From Pseudobdellovibrionaceae bacterium (lineage in GTDB: Bacteria > Bdellovibrionota > Bdellovibrionia > Bdellovibrionales > Bdellovibrionaceae), in NCBI GenBank assembly GCA_019637955.1, contig JAHBUS010000005.1, forward strand, positions 186,001 to 250,000: a DNA stretch of 64,000 bases, given 5' to 3'. Every line of letters starts with the position of its first letter. The first letter of the stretch is position 1. The position numbers and the translations under genes are program-made. The notes under the pieces were generated by a model, which made no database searches, had not been told where the DNA came from, and was given only the letters and a program-made list of their open reading frames with translations. Of this stretch, positions 51,089 to 59,904 are shown piece after piece.

Positions 51089-51646
51089 ATGGCTACTGTA
51101 GAACGGTCACAAGACCAAAAACGCCCCTTTGAAGTTGTCGTAATCATGCACCCCGACGCCACCGTCGAGGAACAAAAAGCACTGTTCGGCAAAAACAAAT
51201 CGATCATCCAAGATTTCAAAGGATCGGTTTTCTCGCTCGAGACCTGGGGCAAACGCACCCTCGCGAATCCCATCGGCAAATTGAAAAAAGGAATCTACTT
51301 CCACGCTTTGTTCGAAACGCAGCCCGCAGCGATCGCCGAGATCGAGCGGACCATGCGCATCAACGACAAAGTTTTGCGTTTCATGCACGGCAAATTGGAC
51401 ACTCGCACGTCGCTGGCAAAATACCTCGAGTCTTTCAAAAAAGGCCTGACGGAGTCGGCGAACCGCGAAAAAGAGCGTGAAGCCAAAGCTCAAGCTCGTC
51501 GCGCGGCTTTCGCAGCCGCTCGTGAAGAGCGCGGTGGTTTCGATCGTGGCGACCGCGGAGATCGTGGTGAGCGCGGCGAAGGCCGTGGAGATCGCGGTGA
51601 CCGTGGCGAACGCGGCGGCGATCGCGGTGGTAAAGGCGAAATGTAA
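51089..51646 (+). CDS. rpsF: 30S ribosomal protein S6 with Arg-Gly-Asp/Glu tail
   Basis: A 185-residue S6; the family core is about 100 residues. The core has FEVVVIMHPDATVEEQKA (about 14-31) and IYFHALFETQPAAIAEIER. After about residue 105 comes a charged helix (about 110-145), then a low-complexity tail of RGD/RGE/RGG repeats (148-185). The ATG at 51089 has GGAAGGA upstream. Usually rpsR follows; here the next genes are DUF2232 and rplI, and S18 must be encoded elsewhere. Confidence 0.95.
   Translation: MATVERSQDQKRPFEVVVIMHPDATVEEQKALFGKNKSIIQDFKGSVFSLETWGKRTLANPIGKLKKGIYFHALFETQPAAIAEIERTMRINDKVLRFMHGKLDTRTSLAKYLESFKKGLTESANREKEREAKAQARRAAFAAAREERGGFDRGDRGDRGERGEGRGDRGDRGERGGDRGGKGEM
51530..51643 (+). 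repeat. Short in-frame repeats encoding the RGD/RGE tail of S6
   Basis: Tandem, imperfect 9-base units (such as GATCGTGGC and GACCGCGGA) encode repeated Asp/Glu-Arg-Gly triplets. The codons vary, so the protein pattern is kept although the DNA units are not identical. Confidence 0.7.
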
Positions 51647-51654
51647 TTGGCTTT

Positions 51655-51680
51655 AAGCGCACCACCCGGTGCGCTTTTTT
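51655..51680 (+). terminator. Intrinsic terminator (or attenuator) after rpsF
   Basis: Stem AAGCGCACC/GGTGCGCTT with an ACCC loop and a T run to 51680, between rpsF and the DUF2232 gene. It probably reduces expression of the downstream genes relative to rpsF. Confidence 0.85.
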
Positions 51681-51707
51681 GATCGTTGGTTTTAAGAGAA
51701 CATTTCC

Positions 51708-52640
51708 ATGACGATGATCCAACCCGCTTCTAGGAACAAACTGATCAGTCTCATGGCCCTCGGGGCCGTTGTGACGATTTTGTTTTCGTTTCTGGGAGCA
51801 CCACTGCTTCGAGTTCTTCGAAACGTTGGGGGCGGGACTCTCTACTGGACATCAGGAGCCGTGGCGACACTTGTGGTGACGCTGCTTGGGCTCGGACCCA
51901 TTGCCTTTTTGCTCATTGGTATTTGGGTGACGATTGGTGTTTACGGGGAGTTTGAAGATCGCGGAAGAGCCGGCTTTGCGGCCGCCTTCTGGTCAGTCTT
52001 CCTGGGGACCGTTTTTTCTGTGGTGGGGCCTTGGCTCCTCTTCCGAATGACGGGGATCGATCCGAATGAAATCCTGCACCAAAGCCTGGACAACATTCTC
52101 AAGCAGATGCCGTCCTCACAAGAACCGTCGTCGTGGCTCTCCGGAGTCAAGATCGACACGCAGTTCTTGATCAATCAGTTGCCGTCGATGATGGCGATCC
52201 TGATCTTGAGTTCGCTCGCATTCGCTTTGATTTTGGACCGCCGGGTGGCGTTTTTAGCAGGACTCCGTTTCGAGCGTGCGGCTTCAGGAATCCGCCTGCT
52301 CGAATTCAGAATGCCCGATTTTATGATCTGGGTTGCGATGTTCTCGTTCTTGCTGAGTTTCTTGAAAATCGAGACCCCTTGGGTTTCGGTCGTGGCGTTG
52401 AACATCTTCAACATCATGATCGCGGCCTACTTTTTTCAAGGACTCGCGGTTTTGGAAAGTGCCTTCGCGCATTATCGCGTCGGCTTTCTGATTCGGCTTC
52501 TGATCTATGTGTTTGTGGTCGGCCAGCTCTTTTTCCTGTTGAGCGTGGTGGGCCTTGTCGATTACTGGGTCGATTTCCGCCGGCGAATGAGAGGGAATTC
52601 GCTGCCGGAGGGCGATCATAACAAAAAGGAACGTGTATGA
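51708..52640 (+). CDS. DUF2232-type multi-pass membrane protein
   Basis: A 310-residue protein with about eight hydrophobic segments (from [19 protein letters not shown] to [20 protein letters not shown]). The [17 protein letters not shown] and [19 protein letters not shown] blocks fit DUF2232 (YybS), a family often between rpsR and rplI. Function is unknown; it may be a transporter-like or assembly protein. An ATG three codons in is an alternative start. Its end overlaps rplI by four bases. Confidence 0.82.
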   Translation: MTMIQPASRNKLISLMALGAVVTILFSFLGAPLLRVLRNVGGGTLYWTSGAVATLVVTLLGLGPIAFLLIGIWVTIGVYGEFEDRGRAGFAAAFWSVFLGTVFSVVGPWLLFRMTGIDPNEILHQSLDNILKQMPSSQEPSSWLSGVKIDTQFLINQLPSMMAILILSSLAFALILDRRVAFLAGLRFERAASGIRLLEFRMPDFMIWVAMFSFLLSFLKIETPWVSVVALNIFNIMIAAYFFQGLAVLESAFAHYRVGFLIRLLIYVFVVGQLFFLLSVVGLVDYWVDFRRRMRGNSLPEGDHNKKERV

Positions 52641-53080
52641 AAGTCATTCTGAACAAAGACGTTAAAGATGTGGGTAAAACGGGCGAAGTCGTGAACGTAT
52701 CGGCCGGTTTCGCACGCAACTTCTTGTTTCCCCGCAAACTCGCGGAAGAGGCGACGGAGAAAAAAGCCAAGCAATGGGAACACTTGAAATCCGTTGCTGA
52801 AGCCAAAAAGAAAAAGGCCGTTGAAGAGCGCAAATCCGTTCTGTCGAAAATGAACGGCACTTCGGTGAAATTCAAAATGGCCGCTGCTGACACCGATAAA
52901 ATCTTCGGCTCGATCACCACGTCGGACATTTCTCGCGAACTCGAAAAAGCGGGCTTCTCGGTTGACCGCCGTGACATTCACTTGGACGAGCAGATCAAAG
53001 TTTTGGGTACGCACAAAGCCGCGATCCGCATGGGTGAAGGCCTCGAAGCCACCATCCAGGTTGTCGTCGAGCGAACGTAA
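52637..53080 (+). CDS. rplI: 50S ribosomal protein L9
   Basis: A 147-residue L9. The N-terminal domain begins [20 protein letters not shown], followed by [13 protein letters not shown], the classic signature. A long central helix (about 45-75) joins the C-terminal domain ([18 protein letters not shown]). It follows the DUF2232 gene with an ATGA-type overlap. Confidence 0.98.
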   Translation: MKVILNKDVKDVGKTGEVVNVSAGFARNFLFPRKLAEEATEKKAKQWEHLKSVAEAKKKKAVEERKSVLSKMNGTSVKFKMAAADTDKIFGSITTSDISRELEKAGFSVDRRDIHLDEQIKVLGTHKAAIRMGEGLEATIQVVVERT

Positions 53081-53151
53081 TCCGCGGTAGCGGATGACTC
53101 TGTCCGCCCGTGGCGCCTTCGGCGCCTCTCTACCTCAAGTGGAGAAAAAGA

Positions 53152-53185
53152 AAAGAGAGAGCGGAGTCCGCTCTCTCTTTTTATT
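53152..53185 (+). terminator. Intrinsic terminator after rplI
   Basis: A 13-bp stem AAAGAGAGAGCGG/CCGCTCTCTCTTT with an AGT loop and T-rich tail. A second GC hairpin (GGCGCC-TTC-GGCGCC, 53112-53126) lies just upstream. Confidence 0.88.
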
Positions 53186-53206
53186 TTGAACACGTCTTTT
53201 TGCCCT

Positions 53207-53392
53207 TTAGTGCTCTTCCGTTGCCAGAATCAGATCTTGCAGCAGGTCCGCCAGGACCGAGCGCAGATCGTCCAGATTGCCATCTTGAAAATCCAGACCG
53301 CATTTTTGAAATGCCTGGTCTAAGAAGTCCGACGCTTCCCCCTCGGGTAAGCCACTCAACTCAATAATGTGCTTAAACGGAGCCTTTTCCAT
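53207..53392 (-). CDS. Small acidic hypothetical protein (61 aa)
   Basis: A 61-residue acidic helical protein (EKAPFKHIIELSGLPEGEAS at the start, LADLLQDLILATEEH at the end), with Leu/Asp-rich C-terminal half. No family recognised. The ATG at 53392 is chosen; the frame extends 40 codons further with no ribosome site. Its 3' end lies in the tail region of the rplI terminator. Coding is plausible because of good helical character and codon use. Confidence 0.5.
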   Translation of the reverse strand: MEKAPFKHIIELSGLPEGEASDFLDQAFQKCGLDFQDGNLDDLRSVLADLLQDLILATEEH

Positions 53393-53541
53393 CCTTGGAA
53401 CCCCCCTCTGTCCTAGTGACACCAATCTTCCACGATTCGGTGAACGCCGCGAGGGCCGGTCTTGAAAACTGGACCCACATGGAGGAAATGCCATCTGCTC
53501 TGTGCATTGCAAGCGGGGTGTGGATTTGGTAGGCCTTGAGC

Positions 53542-54531
53542 ATGGGCTTTGACAACGTCTTGATCACCGGTGCTGGCGGCTTTTTAGGGTCGCATTTGAC
53601 TGAACGCCTTTTGAAGAAGGGCCACCGCGTGATCGCGGTCGACAACTTCTGCACGGGACTTAAATCCAACCGTCCCTACCTTGAATCACTTCCCGAGGCG
53701 CAAGACCGGCTCTTCTTTGTCGAGGCCGACGTGACGGCGCCTTGGGAGCCTTGGCTCAAAAATCTCCCGGATTTTGTTCTCAAAAAAGTCAGTCACGTTC
53801 TGCACTTTGCCTCCCCCGCCTCGCCTCCTTTGTACCAAGAAATGGCGCTGGAGACGATGTGGGTGAACTCGATCGGCACCAACCGGGCGATGGAGTTCGC
53901 CGACGGCGTGGGCGCGCGGGTGGTGTTTGCTTCGACAAGCGAAATCTACGGCGACCCGGACATCACGCCCCAGCCTGAATCTTATTGGGGCAATGTGAAC
54001 ACCGTCGGCATTCGTTCTTGTTACGATGAGGCGAAGCGTTTCGGTGAATCACTGATCTTCACGCACAATCTGAAGAAGAACACGCGCCACGGCTTTGTCC
54101 GCATCTTCAACACCTACGGACCCCGCATGAACCCGTCGGACGGCCGCGTGGTGATCAATCTTTTGGTGCAAGCCTTGGATGGCAAGCCGCTCACGATTTT
54201 TGGCGAAGGCAAACAGACCCGCAGCTTCTGCTACGTCGACGATCTTTGCGCGGGGATCGAGCTTTACGCGCAATCCGAATTGACCGAGCCGGTCAATATC
54301 GGCAACGACCGTGAGTTCACGATTCTGGAACTCGCGCAAATCGTGCAGCGGATGTTCCCCGAGAAAAAACTCGATATTCGCTTTATGGAAATGCCCAAGG
54401 ACGATCCGCGCCAACGACGCCCGGATTTAACAAAAGCAAAAAAACATCTGCAAGGTTGGGCTCCCCGCATTGCTCTCGAGGATGGGCTTGTCCACATGCG
54501 CCGTTGGCTCGAGAGCCAGGCCCGCGCGTGA
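53542..54531 (+). CDS. UDP-glucuronate decarboxylase-like NAD-dependent epimerase/dehydratase
   Basis: A 329-residue extended short-chain dehydrogenase. The NAD fold is GAGGFLGSHL (about 10-19). The catalytic set is the STSEIYGDP segment and YDEAKRFGE (the YxxxK motif, near 150). The IFNTYGPRMNPSDGRVV block matches the UDP-xylose synthase family. Epimerase or dehydratase activity toward nucleotide sugars is possible. The ATG at 53542 follows GGTAGG; a TTG two codons earlier is the alternative. It shares a GTGA overlap with the following glycosyltransferase-like gene. Confidence 0.88.
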   Translation: MGFDNVLITGAGGFLGSHLTERLLKKGHRVIAVDNFCTGLKSNRPYLESLPEAQDRLFFVEADVTAPWEPWLKNLPDFVLKKVSHVLHFASPASPPLYQEMALETMWVNSIGTNRAMEFADGVGARVVFASTSEIYGDPDITPQPESYWGNVNTVGIRSCYDEAKRFGESLIFTHNLKKNTRHGFVRIFNTYGPRMNPSDGRVVINLLVQALDGKPLTIFGEGKQTRSFCYVDDLCAGIELYAQSELTEPVNIGNDREFTILELAQIVQRMFPEKKLDIRFMEMPKDDPRQRRPDLTKAKKHLQGWAPRIALEDGLVHMRRWLESQARA

Positions 54532-55346
54532 GAGCCGTCGTTCAGGCCTACGGTCGGCGTGATATCATCGACCAGGCGCTCTTCTCGGTCCTGTCTCTGC
54601 TGCGCTGGAATTACCCCGATGAGATCTGGATTTACACCGATCAAGGTTCGCGGCTGCGCGAATTTTTCGCCGGGATCGTCAACGTCAAGATCCGTGAGGT
54701 TGCGCCCGAGCAGATCCGCGCCTGGCGTGGAGCGATCGACTTTGTTCACCGGGTGAAACTTGAAGTCTTAAAAGATGCGTCGCGCGATTGTCCGGTGCCG
54801 CTTCTTTACCTGGATGGCGACACGATCTTCTTAAAAGATCCGCGAGTGCTTGCGTCGCGGGTGGCGCCGGGCCGCCATCTCATGCACGTGCAAGAGAGCC
54901 GAATGGACCAAGCGCGCGACATCCTGACAAAAAAAATCGCGCGCTTTTGCAAACGACAAACGTTCGAGATGAAAAGCGGTCCTTTGCGCATTCCCCTCTC
55001 AACCTCGATGTGGAACGCGGGCGTGATCGGTCTGCATCCGCAGCACTTCGGCCTGTGGGACCAGATGATTGAGTTCACCGACGTGGCGTACGCGCTTTAC
55101 CAAAAGCACGTGATCGAGCAATTGGCGGTGTCTTACTTTTTACAAGCCCATGGAACCGTTTCGGCGAGCGACGATGTCATTCACCACTATTGGCAGACCA
55201 AAGAGATTTGGCAAAAGCGCATCGATGAGTTTTTAGCGCGTCATGCGACAGCAAAAGCGGGCCTGGCCGCTCTTGATCAATTTGATTGGACGCTCCCCGC
55301 GCCTGCGCGCAAGAAAACGCTCTGGGAAAAGATCTTTAAAAAATAA
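54528..55346 (+). CDS. Putative glycosyltransferase (DxD motif)
   Basis: A 272-residue protein. The LYLDGDTIFLKDP segment near residue 100 carries the DxD-type metal/nucleotide-sugar motif of GT-A glycosyltransferases, preceded by a Rossmann-like N-terminus (AVVQAYGRRDIIDQALFSVL). Later TSMWNAGVIGLHP is a common acceptor-site pattern. The GTG at 54528 overlaps the decarboxylase stop; the frame open upstream is inside that gene. Together they may make and transfer a pentose to surface glycan. Confidence 0.7.
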   Translation: MRAVVQAYGRRDIIDQALFSVLSLLRWNYPDEIWIYTDQGSRLREFFAGIVNVKIREVAPEQIRAWRGAIDFVHRVKLEVLKDASRDCPVPLLYLDGDTIFLKDPRVLASRVAPGRHLMHVQESRMDQARDILTKKIARFCKRQTFEMKSGPLRIPLSTSMWNAGVIGLHPQHFGLWDQMIEFTDVAYALYQKHVIEQLAVSYFLQAHGTVSASDDVIHHYWQTKEIWQKRIDEFLARHATAKAGLAALDQFDWTLPAPARKKTLWEKIFKK

Positions 55347-55347
55347 A

Positions 55348-56190
55348 TCAGCGAACCGGCAAGAGAATCGTGTAGTTGAAATCGGACCAGCTGCCCGTCG
55401 GCCGGTCGGCGATCGGCTGAAACACCAAGCCTCGCGGCAAATCTTTATGCGCGAAGAAGCGCAAATCCTGAGGTGTTGGAAGCCCCGTGCGCTTGGGGCA
55501 AACGCCGTTCCAAGAGGCCAGTTCAGCGTAAGACGAGAATCCGACGCGTTCCTTGGAGTTTTGCAAATTCACCGCGGTGGACGTCACCGCATGAGATTCG
55601 AGATATTTTTGAATGGTGGTCCAAGTCTCGCCCTCACGCGCGAGGTGAGCTTTGCCCACGATCATCAGGCCCTTTTCGCAGCGGCCGGATTTGAGCGCCT
55701 GAGCCATATTGCGGGCCATGATTTCATTGCGGGCGTTGAGGTCCGAGAGATCCATCAGGTAATCGTCTTCGTTCGGCGAGTCGACCGTGATTTCCACGAA
55801 GCCGGCCGCTTTGGCCGCGCGGTGAATCTCGCCAAATTGTTCGAGATTCATTTCGTAGTTCGGGCGCCGCATGTCAGCCAGGTGCTCCCCGATGCTTTTA
55901 TTGGACCGCAACTCGTAAAAGAAGCAGGTTTTTTTTCCGCCGAACATCGGCGCGAGCGTCTCGATGACTTTTTTTCTCGAGCCGACGAGGTCGAAATGCA
56001 GCTCACCCAAAAGAACGATTTGCGTTTCGCTCACGACCTTTGCGAAAGCCGGCATCGCCTGAACAAAGCCTGTTTGCGCGATCACCTTGCGGGCGTCGAC
56101 ATTTCGGCAGATGTTTTGATCGTGCGGAGCCGCCGCCCAAGCGAGGCCCGCGCAAGTCCAGACGATGAGGGTGACCAATAGACGAAGCAT
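55348..56190 (-). CDS. Exported ChaN/EreA-like protein
   Basis: A 280-residue protein with a signal peptide (LLVTLIVWTCAGLAWA). It contains a GExH-type motif (VLLGELHFD, about 59-67), a distant FFYELR block and LMIVGKAHL (about 171-179), characteristic of the ChaN/EreA-like superfamily, which includes haem-binding iron-uptake proteins and esterases. Which role applies is not clear. The signal has no obvious lipobox. It is next to an unknown exported gene and convergent with the glycosyltransferase gene. Confidence 0.78.
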   Translation of the reverse strand: MLRLLVTLIVWTCAGLAWAAAPHDQNICRNVDARKVIAQTGFVQAMPAFAKVVSETQIVLLGELHFDLVGSRKKVIETLAPMFGGKKTCFFYELRSNKSIGEHLADMRRPNYEMNLEQFGEIHRAAKAAGFVEITVDSPNEDDYLMDLSDLNARNEIMARNMAQALKSGRCEKGLMIVGKAHLAREGETWTTIQKYLESHAVTSTAVNLQNSKERVGFSSYAELASWNGVCPKRTGLPTPQDLRFFAHKDLPRGLVFQPIADRPTGSWSDFNYTILLPVR

Positions 56191-56199
56191 CTCGAGTCC

Positions 56200-57027
56200 T
56201 TACTTGATAGAGAACATTCCATCCAGAGCTTGCTCGAGCTCTTGCACGGTCGACGTCGTGGGAATCTTACAAACCACGCTCAAGCTTGCGCCCTCAAACC
56301 CGTCGCCGGCATACAGTCCAAAAATGATCGCATCACCACGTTGATTGAGCGTCTTTATTCGCATGGCCAAAGTGTCTCCGGCCTTGATATTGAGGGGCTG
56401 ACCCAGACGCAGATTGTTCCAAACGCTGCACTTTTCGTTTTTCATCATGAGATCCGAGCTTCTTGTTGAAATCCCAGTTTCTGCCGGAACGTGGTTCACG
56501 GTGAAGTGGGCTTCGGGGCGTGCGCCGACCAGGAATTCGAAAAAACTGCGCTGAGAATCGCGAATATCCGCGACGGTGGGTTGCACCTCACGCGCGTTTC
56601 CGCAGCGGGGAACCTCGATCTGCACGAGTGCGTTCTCATCCAAACGGACCTCGGGTCGGCGGTTCATGATCGAAAATTGAATGGTGTCACGGCTCTGGTC
56701 GTAACGCAGATTTTGAATCGTGGGCGTTTCCTGGTCGCCGACAAACCCTTTTGTTTTGTCGATCGCCTCCATGGCCTTTACTTCTTCGCCAGCGAAGCAG
56801 GCGGTCTTATTGAGATCGCTGACGTTGTTCACGAACTTATAATAGAAGTTCCAATAGTTGTTGTTCAGGTCTTCAGCTTGTTGGCCGCGGCCATTCACGA
56901 AATCATGGGACCTTACAAAACCACCCAGATGGCGGATTTGCACCCAGCCGGACTGCGATTGAGCAAGGGCGGCAGTCGTCGTCAATGTCGTGAGGCATCC
57001 TAAAACCAAAGCTTTCGCGAACTTCAT
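56200..57027 (-). CDS. Exported hypothetical protein (275 aa)
   Basis: A 275-residue protein with a signal peptide (FAKALVLGCLTTLTTTAALAQ). It has no lipobox at the expected position. The mature part is beta-rich, with a few Cys and Asn/Gly turns (VNGRGQQAEDLNNNYWNFYY). No family is recognised. The ATG at 57027 has GGGAGAG upstream; the open frame before it lies in the intergenic region. It is nine bases upstream of the ChaN-like gene, likely one transcript. Confidence 0.65.
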   Translation of the reverse strand: MKFAKALVLGCLTTLTTTAALAQSQSGWVQIRHLGGFVRSHDFVNGRGQQAEDLNNNYWNFYYKFVNNVSDLNKTACFAGEEVKAMEAIDKTKGFVGDQETPTIQNLRYDQSRDTIQFSIMNRRPEVRLDENALVQIEVPRCGNAREVQPTVADIRDSQRSFFEFLVGARPEAHFTVNHVPAETGISTRSSDLMMKNEKCSVWNNLRLGQPLNIKAGDTLAMRIKTLNQRGDAIIFGLYAGDGFEGASLSVVCKIPTTSTVQELEQALDGMFSIK

Positions 57028-57183
57028 AAACTCTCCCGTTAAATGTGATCGGGAGAGTTCAATGGAAGAAGCGTGCCGCTTAAAATCGAGCGCGCGGACG
57101 GTTTTGTTGTTTTTACCTGTCAACAAAGTGGACAGCACGCGCAGAAGCGTCAGCCTGCGCGGGACCGGCCTACGCAGCTCGGC

Positions 57184-58617
57184 CTACGGCGCGCCAGCAC
57201 CCGGGGCAAAGTTTCTCGGTTTTCCCGCCATCGGTGGGCCCTTCGGTCCACCCGGGGGTCCCGCGATGGGCGGTGGGGGAAGAGGGTGCGAAGGTTCGGG
57301 ATCAGCATCGCGGAAGCGACCATGATCAGCATCGAAGGTCAGGCGGACCGTTCCGGTGGGACCGTTACGCTGCTTGCCGATGATGACCTCGGCGTGGCCC
57401 TTCTTCTCTTGGTCTTCTTTGTCGTAGTAGTCATCACGATAGAGCATCATGATAATATCCGCATCCTGCTCGATCGATCCAGACTCACGAAGGTCCGAAA
57501 GCATAGGACGTTTTTCGGTACGGCCCTCAACGCCACGGTTGAGCTGAGCAAGGGCGATCACGGGAACGTCGAGTTCTTTGGCGATCGACTTGAGCGTGCG
57601 TGAGATCTCGGCGACCTCGCGCTCGCGGCTCTCGGTTTTTTCTTTGAGTTTCATGAGCTGCAAGTAATCGATCATGATGCAATCAAGGCCGTGCTGCGCC
57701 TTGAGGCGGCGGCAGCGGCTGCGCAGCTCGAGAGGGCTCAGGCCCGAGGTTTCATCGATGAACAGCTTACTTTCCGAGATCAAGCCCGCGGCATGAATCA
57801 GCTTGGGCCAAGCCGTGTCGGCGAGCTTTCCGGAGCGAAGCTCTTTCATGTTGATGCGGGCTTCGGCGGCAAGAACCCGCATCATGACCGCCTGCTGACT
57901 CATCTCGAGCGAGAAGTAAGCGACGGTTTTTTTGCACTTCACGGCCATGTGTTGAGCCAAGTTCAAGCTGAACGCGGTCTTACCCATGGAAGGACGGGCC
58001 GCGATCACGATCAACTCGCCCCCGTGCAGTCCCGAAGTCATTTTATCCAGAAGCGTGAGGCCCGTGGGAATGCCGGTGATTTCGGCTTTCTGCTTAAAGA
58101 GCTCCTCGATTTTCATCATGCTGTCGCGCACGAGTTCGAGAGGGCCATTCAGACCTTGCGCGCTTTTTTGCTCACCGAGCTTGTAGAACTTCTCTTCGGC
58201 TTCATCGAGGAAATGATCGACGGTGATGAAATCCTCGGCGTACGACTTCTCGAGGATCTCGGTCGACGTGTGGATCATCTTGCGCAGAAGCGACTTCTCT
58301 TTGACGATTTTGGCATAAACGCTGACATTGGCCGACGAAACGGTGCGGCCGACAAGGTCTGCCAAATACTCGGCGCCGCCGGCGGCTTGCAGCTCGCCAT
58401 TTGAAATCAAAAGATTGTTCACGGTGATCAAGTCGACCGGAAGAGAGCGCGTGATGAGTTCTTTGATGGCTTTAAAGAGAACCTGGTGGCCGTTCTTATA
58501 GAAGTCCTGAGGTTCAATCAAATCGGAGACTTGATCCCAAGCTTCAGGATCAAGCATCAAACTGCCGAGAATGGATTGTTCGGCCTCTAGATTCTGAGGC
58601 GGTACGCGACCAGCCAT
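57184..58617 (-). CDS. dnaB: Replicative DNA helicase DnaB with Pro/Gly-rich C-terminal tail
   Basis: A 477-residue hexameric helicase. The N-terminal domain (about 1-130) begins PPQNLEAEQSILGSLMLD. The RecA-like C-domain has Walker A ARPSMGKTAFSLN (about 207-219), ARRxx-like VLAAEARINM, and Walker B IMIDYLQLMK. The conserved RDDYYDK and DHGRFRD blocks follow. The last 35 residues form a Pro/Gly-rich tail (PLPPPPIAGPPGGPKGPP, then GKPRNFAPGAG) absent from E. coli DnaB. It is well separated from the dnaA-gyrA region. Confidence 0.97.
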   Translation of the reverse strand: MAGRVPPQNLEAEQSILGSLMLDPEAWDQVSDLIEPQDFYKNGHQVLFKAIKELITRSLPVDLITVNNLLISNGELQAAGGAEYLADLVGRTVSSANVSVYAKIVKEKSLLRKMIHTSTEILEKSYAEDFITVDHFLDEAEEKFYKLGEQKSAQGLNGPLELVRDSMMKIEELFKQKAEITGIPTGLTLLDKMTSGLHGGELIVIAARPSMGKTAFSLNLAQHMAVKCKKTVAYFSLEMSQQAVMMRVLAAEARINMKELRSGKLADTAWPKLIHAAGLISESKLFIDETSGLSPLELRSRCRRLKAQHGLDCIMIDYLQLMKLKEKTESREREVAEISRTLKSIAKELDVPVIALAQLNRGVEGRTEKRPMLSDLRESGSIEQDADIIMMLYRDDYYDKEDQEKKGHAEVIIGKQRNGPTGTVRLTFDADHGRFRDADPEPSHPLPPPPIAGPPGGPKGPPMAGKPRNFAPGAGAP

Positions 58618-58729
58618 TGTCCCCCCCGAGAAAAGGCTTACGTTTCCTCATTCAAAGCATGAGGACGGCTTAAGGTTTGCGGGCCTTTATCAAAGGTGGT
58701 GGTTCTAAGGGGTGAGCCCGCTGATGCTT

Positions 58730-58753
58730 GGCGACCGGCCGAAACCGGGCGCC
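58730..58753. other. GC hairpin in the dnaB-fis spacer
   Basis: GGCG-A-CCGG, six-base loop, CCGG-G-CGCC: two 4-bp GC arms split by one mismatch. No U tract follows on either strand. It lies between the Fis-like gene and dnaB; possibly a fis mRNA 3' end element or part of the dnaB leader. Confidence 0.4.
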
Positions 58754-58761
58754 CAACTTCA

Positions 58762-59064
58762 TTACGAATTCAATTTTTTTACGCGGATCTTGTAGTTGTC
58801 AATTTTCTTCTTCAGGGTGTTGCGGTTGATCCCCAACAGCTGAGCAGTTTTGACTTGGTTGCCATTGTAGGCACGCAGGGCGATCTCGATGAGGGGGCGT
58901 TCAACTTGTTCCATCACAACATTGTACAGACCGTTCAGCTCAACCTGGGCTTCGTTTTGCTGTTGGAACAAAACTTCCAACTTGCTCTTTACCAGCTTCT
59001 CAAGGCTGACAGAGGTCAAGTTCGCGACGAAGAGGTTATCAGAACTGTTCAGGTTCGGCGTCAT
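58762..59064 (-). CDS. Fis-like DNA-binding protein (HTH_8)
   Basis: A 100-residue protein. The C-terminal 45 residues carry the Fis/NtrC-type helix-turn-helix ([20 protein letters not shown], then [15 protein letters not shown]), which binds DNA. The N-terminal half is helical and could form a Fis-like dimer core. Fis shapes nucleoid structure and regulates stable-RNA and replication genes in E. coli; the role here is inferred from fold only. The ATG at 59064 is preceded by GGGAG. Confidence 0.82.
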   Translation of the reverse strand: MTPNLNSSDNLFVANLTSVSLEKLVKSKLEVLFQQQNEAQVELNGLYNVVMEQVERPLIEIALRAYNGNQVKTAQLLGINRNTLKKKIDNYKIRVKKLNS

Positions 59065-59135
59065 GTTGCTCCCACTCACAATTTAGACAAAGAAGGTTGA
59101 TCGAGTCCGATCAAGCACGGGTCGAAATTGAAATC

Positions 59136-59774
59136 TCAAACTCCGCGTTGTTCGGCATTCCAGATATATTTATGAAGCTGCAATTGCAAGCGCGCAGATG
59201 AATTTTGATGCAGAATTTTTTCTGCAAGCCACCGAGGCTCAATTTCCTTATATGATGGGCTGTATAAAACGCAAAATTTTTCGAATAAATCATGTTGACG
59301 ACAAAATTGTTCTGCCCAGTTGAAGTCGGTCTCACTGCAAATCACAAATTTGAACTCGGTTGTTTCAGAGGTAAAATTCAAGTTTTCGAGCAGGAACGAA
59401 TCCGCCGCTCCCGAGTCGGGAGTCTTGACGTCCAAAATAATTTTCACGCGTGGATCGACATCTTTGCAGCTGCGCGAACCGCTCGTTTCGAGCGACACCT
59501 TGAAGCCGCGGTCGCATAAAATCGACATCAATTCGTGAACTTCTTTTTGCAAAAGAGGTTCGCCGCCGGTGATGCAAACGTAAGGCGTTCGGTGCCGCTC
59601 GATTTCTTTCAGGATCGTTTCGAGGTCTTGTTTTTCGCCTTCGTAGTAGGAGTACGTCGTGTCGCAGTAGGTGCAGCGCAGGTTGCAACCCGTGGTTCGC
59701 ACAAACACCGTGGGAAGACCGGCGTAGGTCGTCTCCCCTTGAATGCTAAAAAAAATCTCGTTGATCTTCAGCAC
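59136..59774 (-). CDS. queE: 7-carboxy-7-deazaguanine synthase QueE
   Basis: A 212-residue radical-SAM enzyme of queuosine biosynthesis (CPH4 to CDG). The N-terminus INEIFFSIQGE is typical. The radical-SAM cluster motif CNLRCTYCDT (about 30-39) binds [4Fe-4S]. ITGGEPLLQKEV follows near 69-80. The C-terminal third is more AT-rich at the DNA level than neighbouring genes, and its residues (HQNSSARLQLQLHKYIWN) fit the family end. No other que genes are in this window. Confidence 0.93.
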   Translation of the reverse strand: MLKINEIFFSIQGETTYAGLPTVFVRTTGCNLRCTYCDTTYSYYEGEKQDLETILKEIERHRTPYVCITGGEPLLQKEVHELMSILCDRGFKVSLETSGSRSCKDVDPRVKIILDVKTPDSGAADSFLLENLNFTSETTEFKFVICSETDFNWAEQFCRQHDLFEKFCVLYSPSYKEIEPRWLAEKILHQNSSARLQLQLHKYIWNAEQRGV

Positions 59775-59904
59775 GCCAAAACCCTTGAAAAAGCCATTTC
59801 TTCTGCCGCGTTAGGAGCGGGACCATAGCCCTTGGACTAGGCTCTGTCGAGGACCTTTGAACTGGGCTGGTCAAAGTTTGCCAAGGCCCCGTAAATTGAG
59901 AGGG

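Noticed and set aside
58690-58760. Plus-strand segment with a loose resemblance to a SAM-I riboswitch core (TTATCAAAGGTGG, then GCTGATGCTTGGCGACC)
   Set aside because: The closing P1 partner is absent and the only downstream plus-strand gene is ftsK more than 1 kb away; similarity is probably chance.
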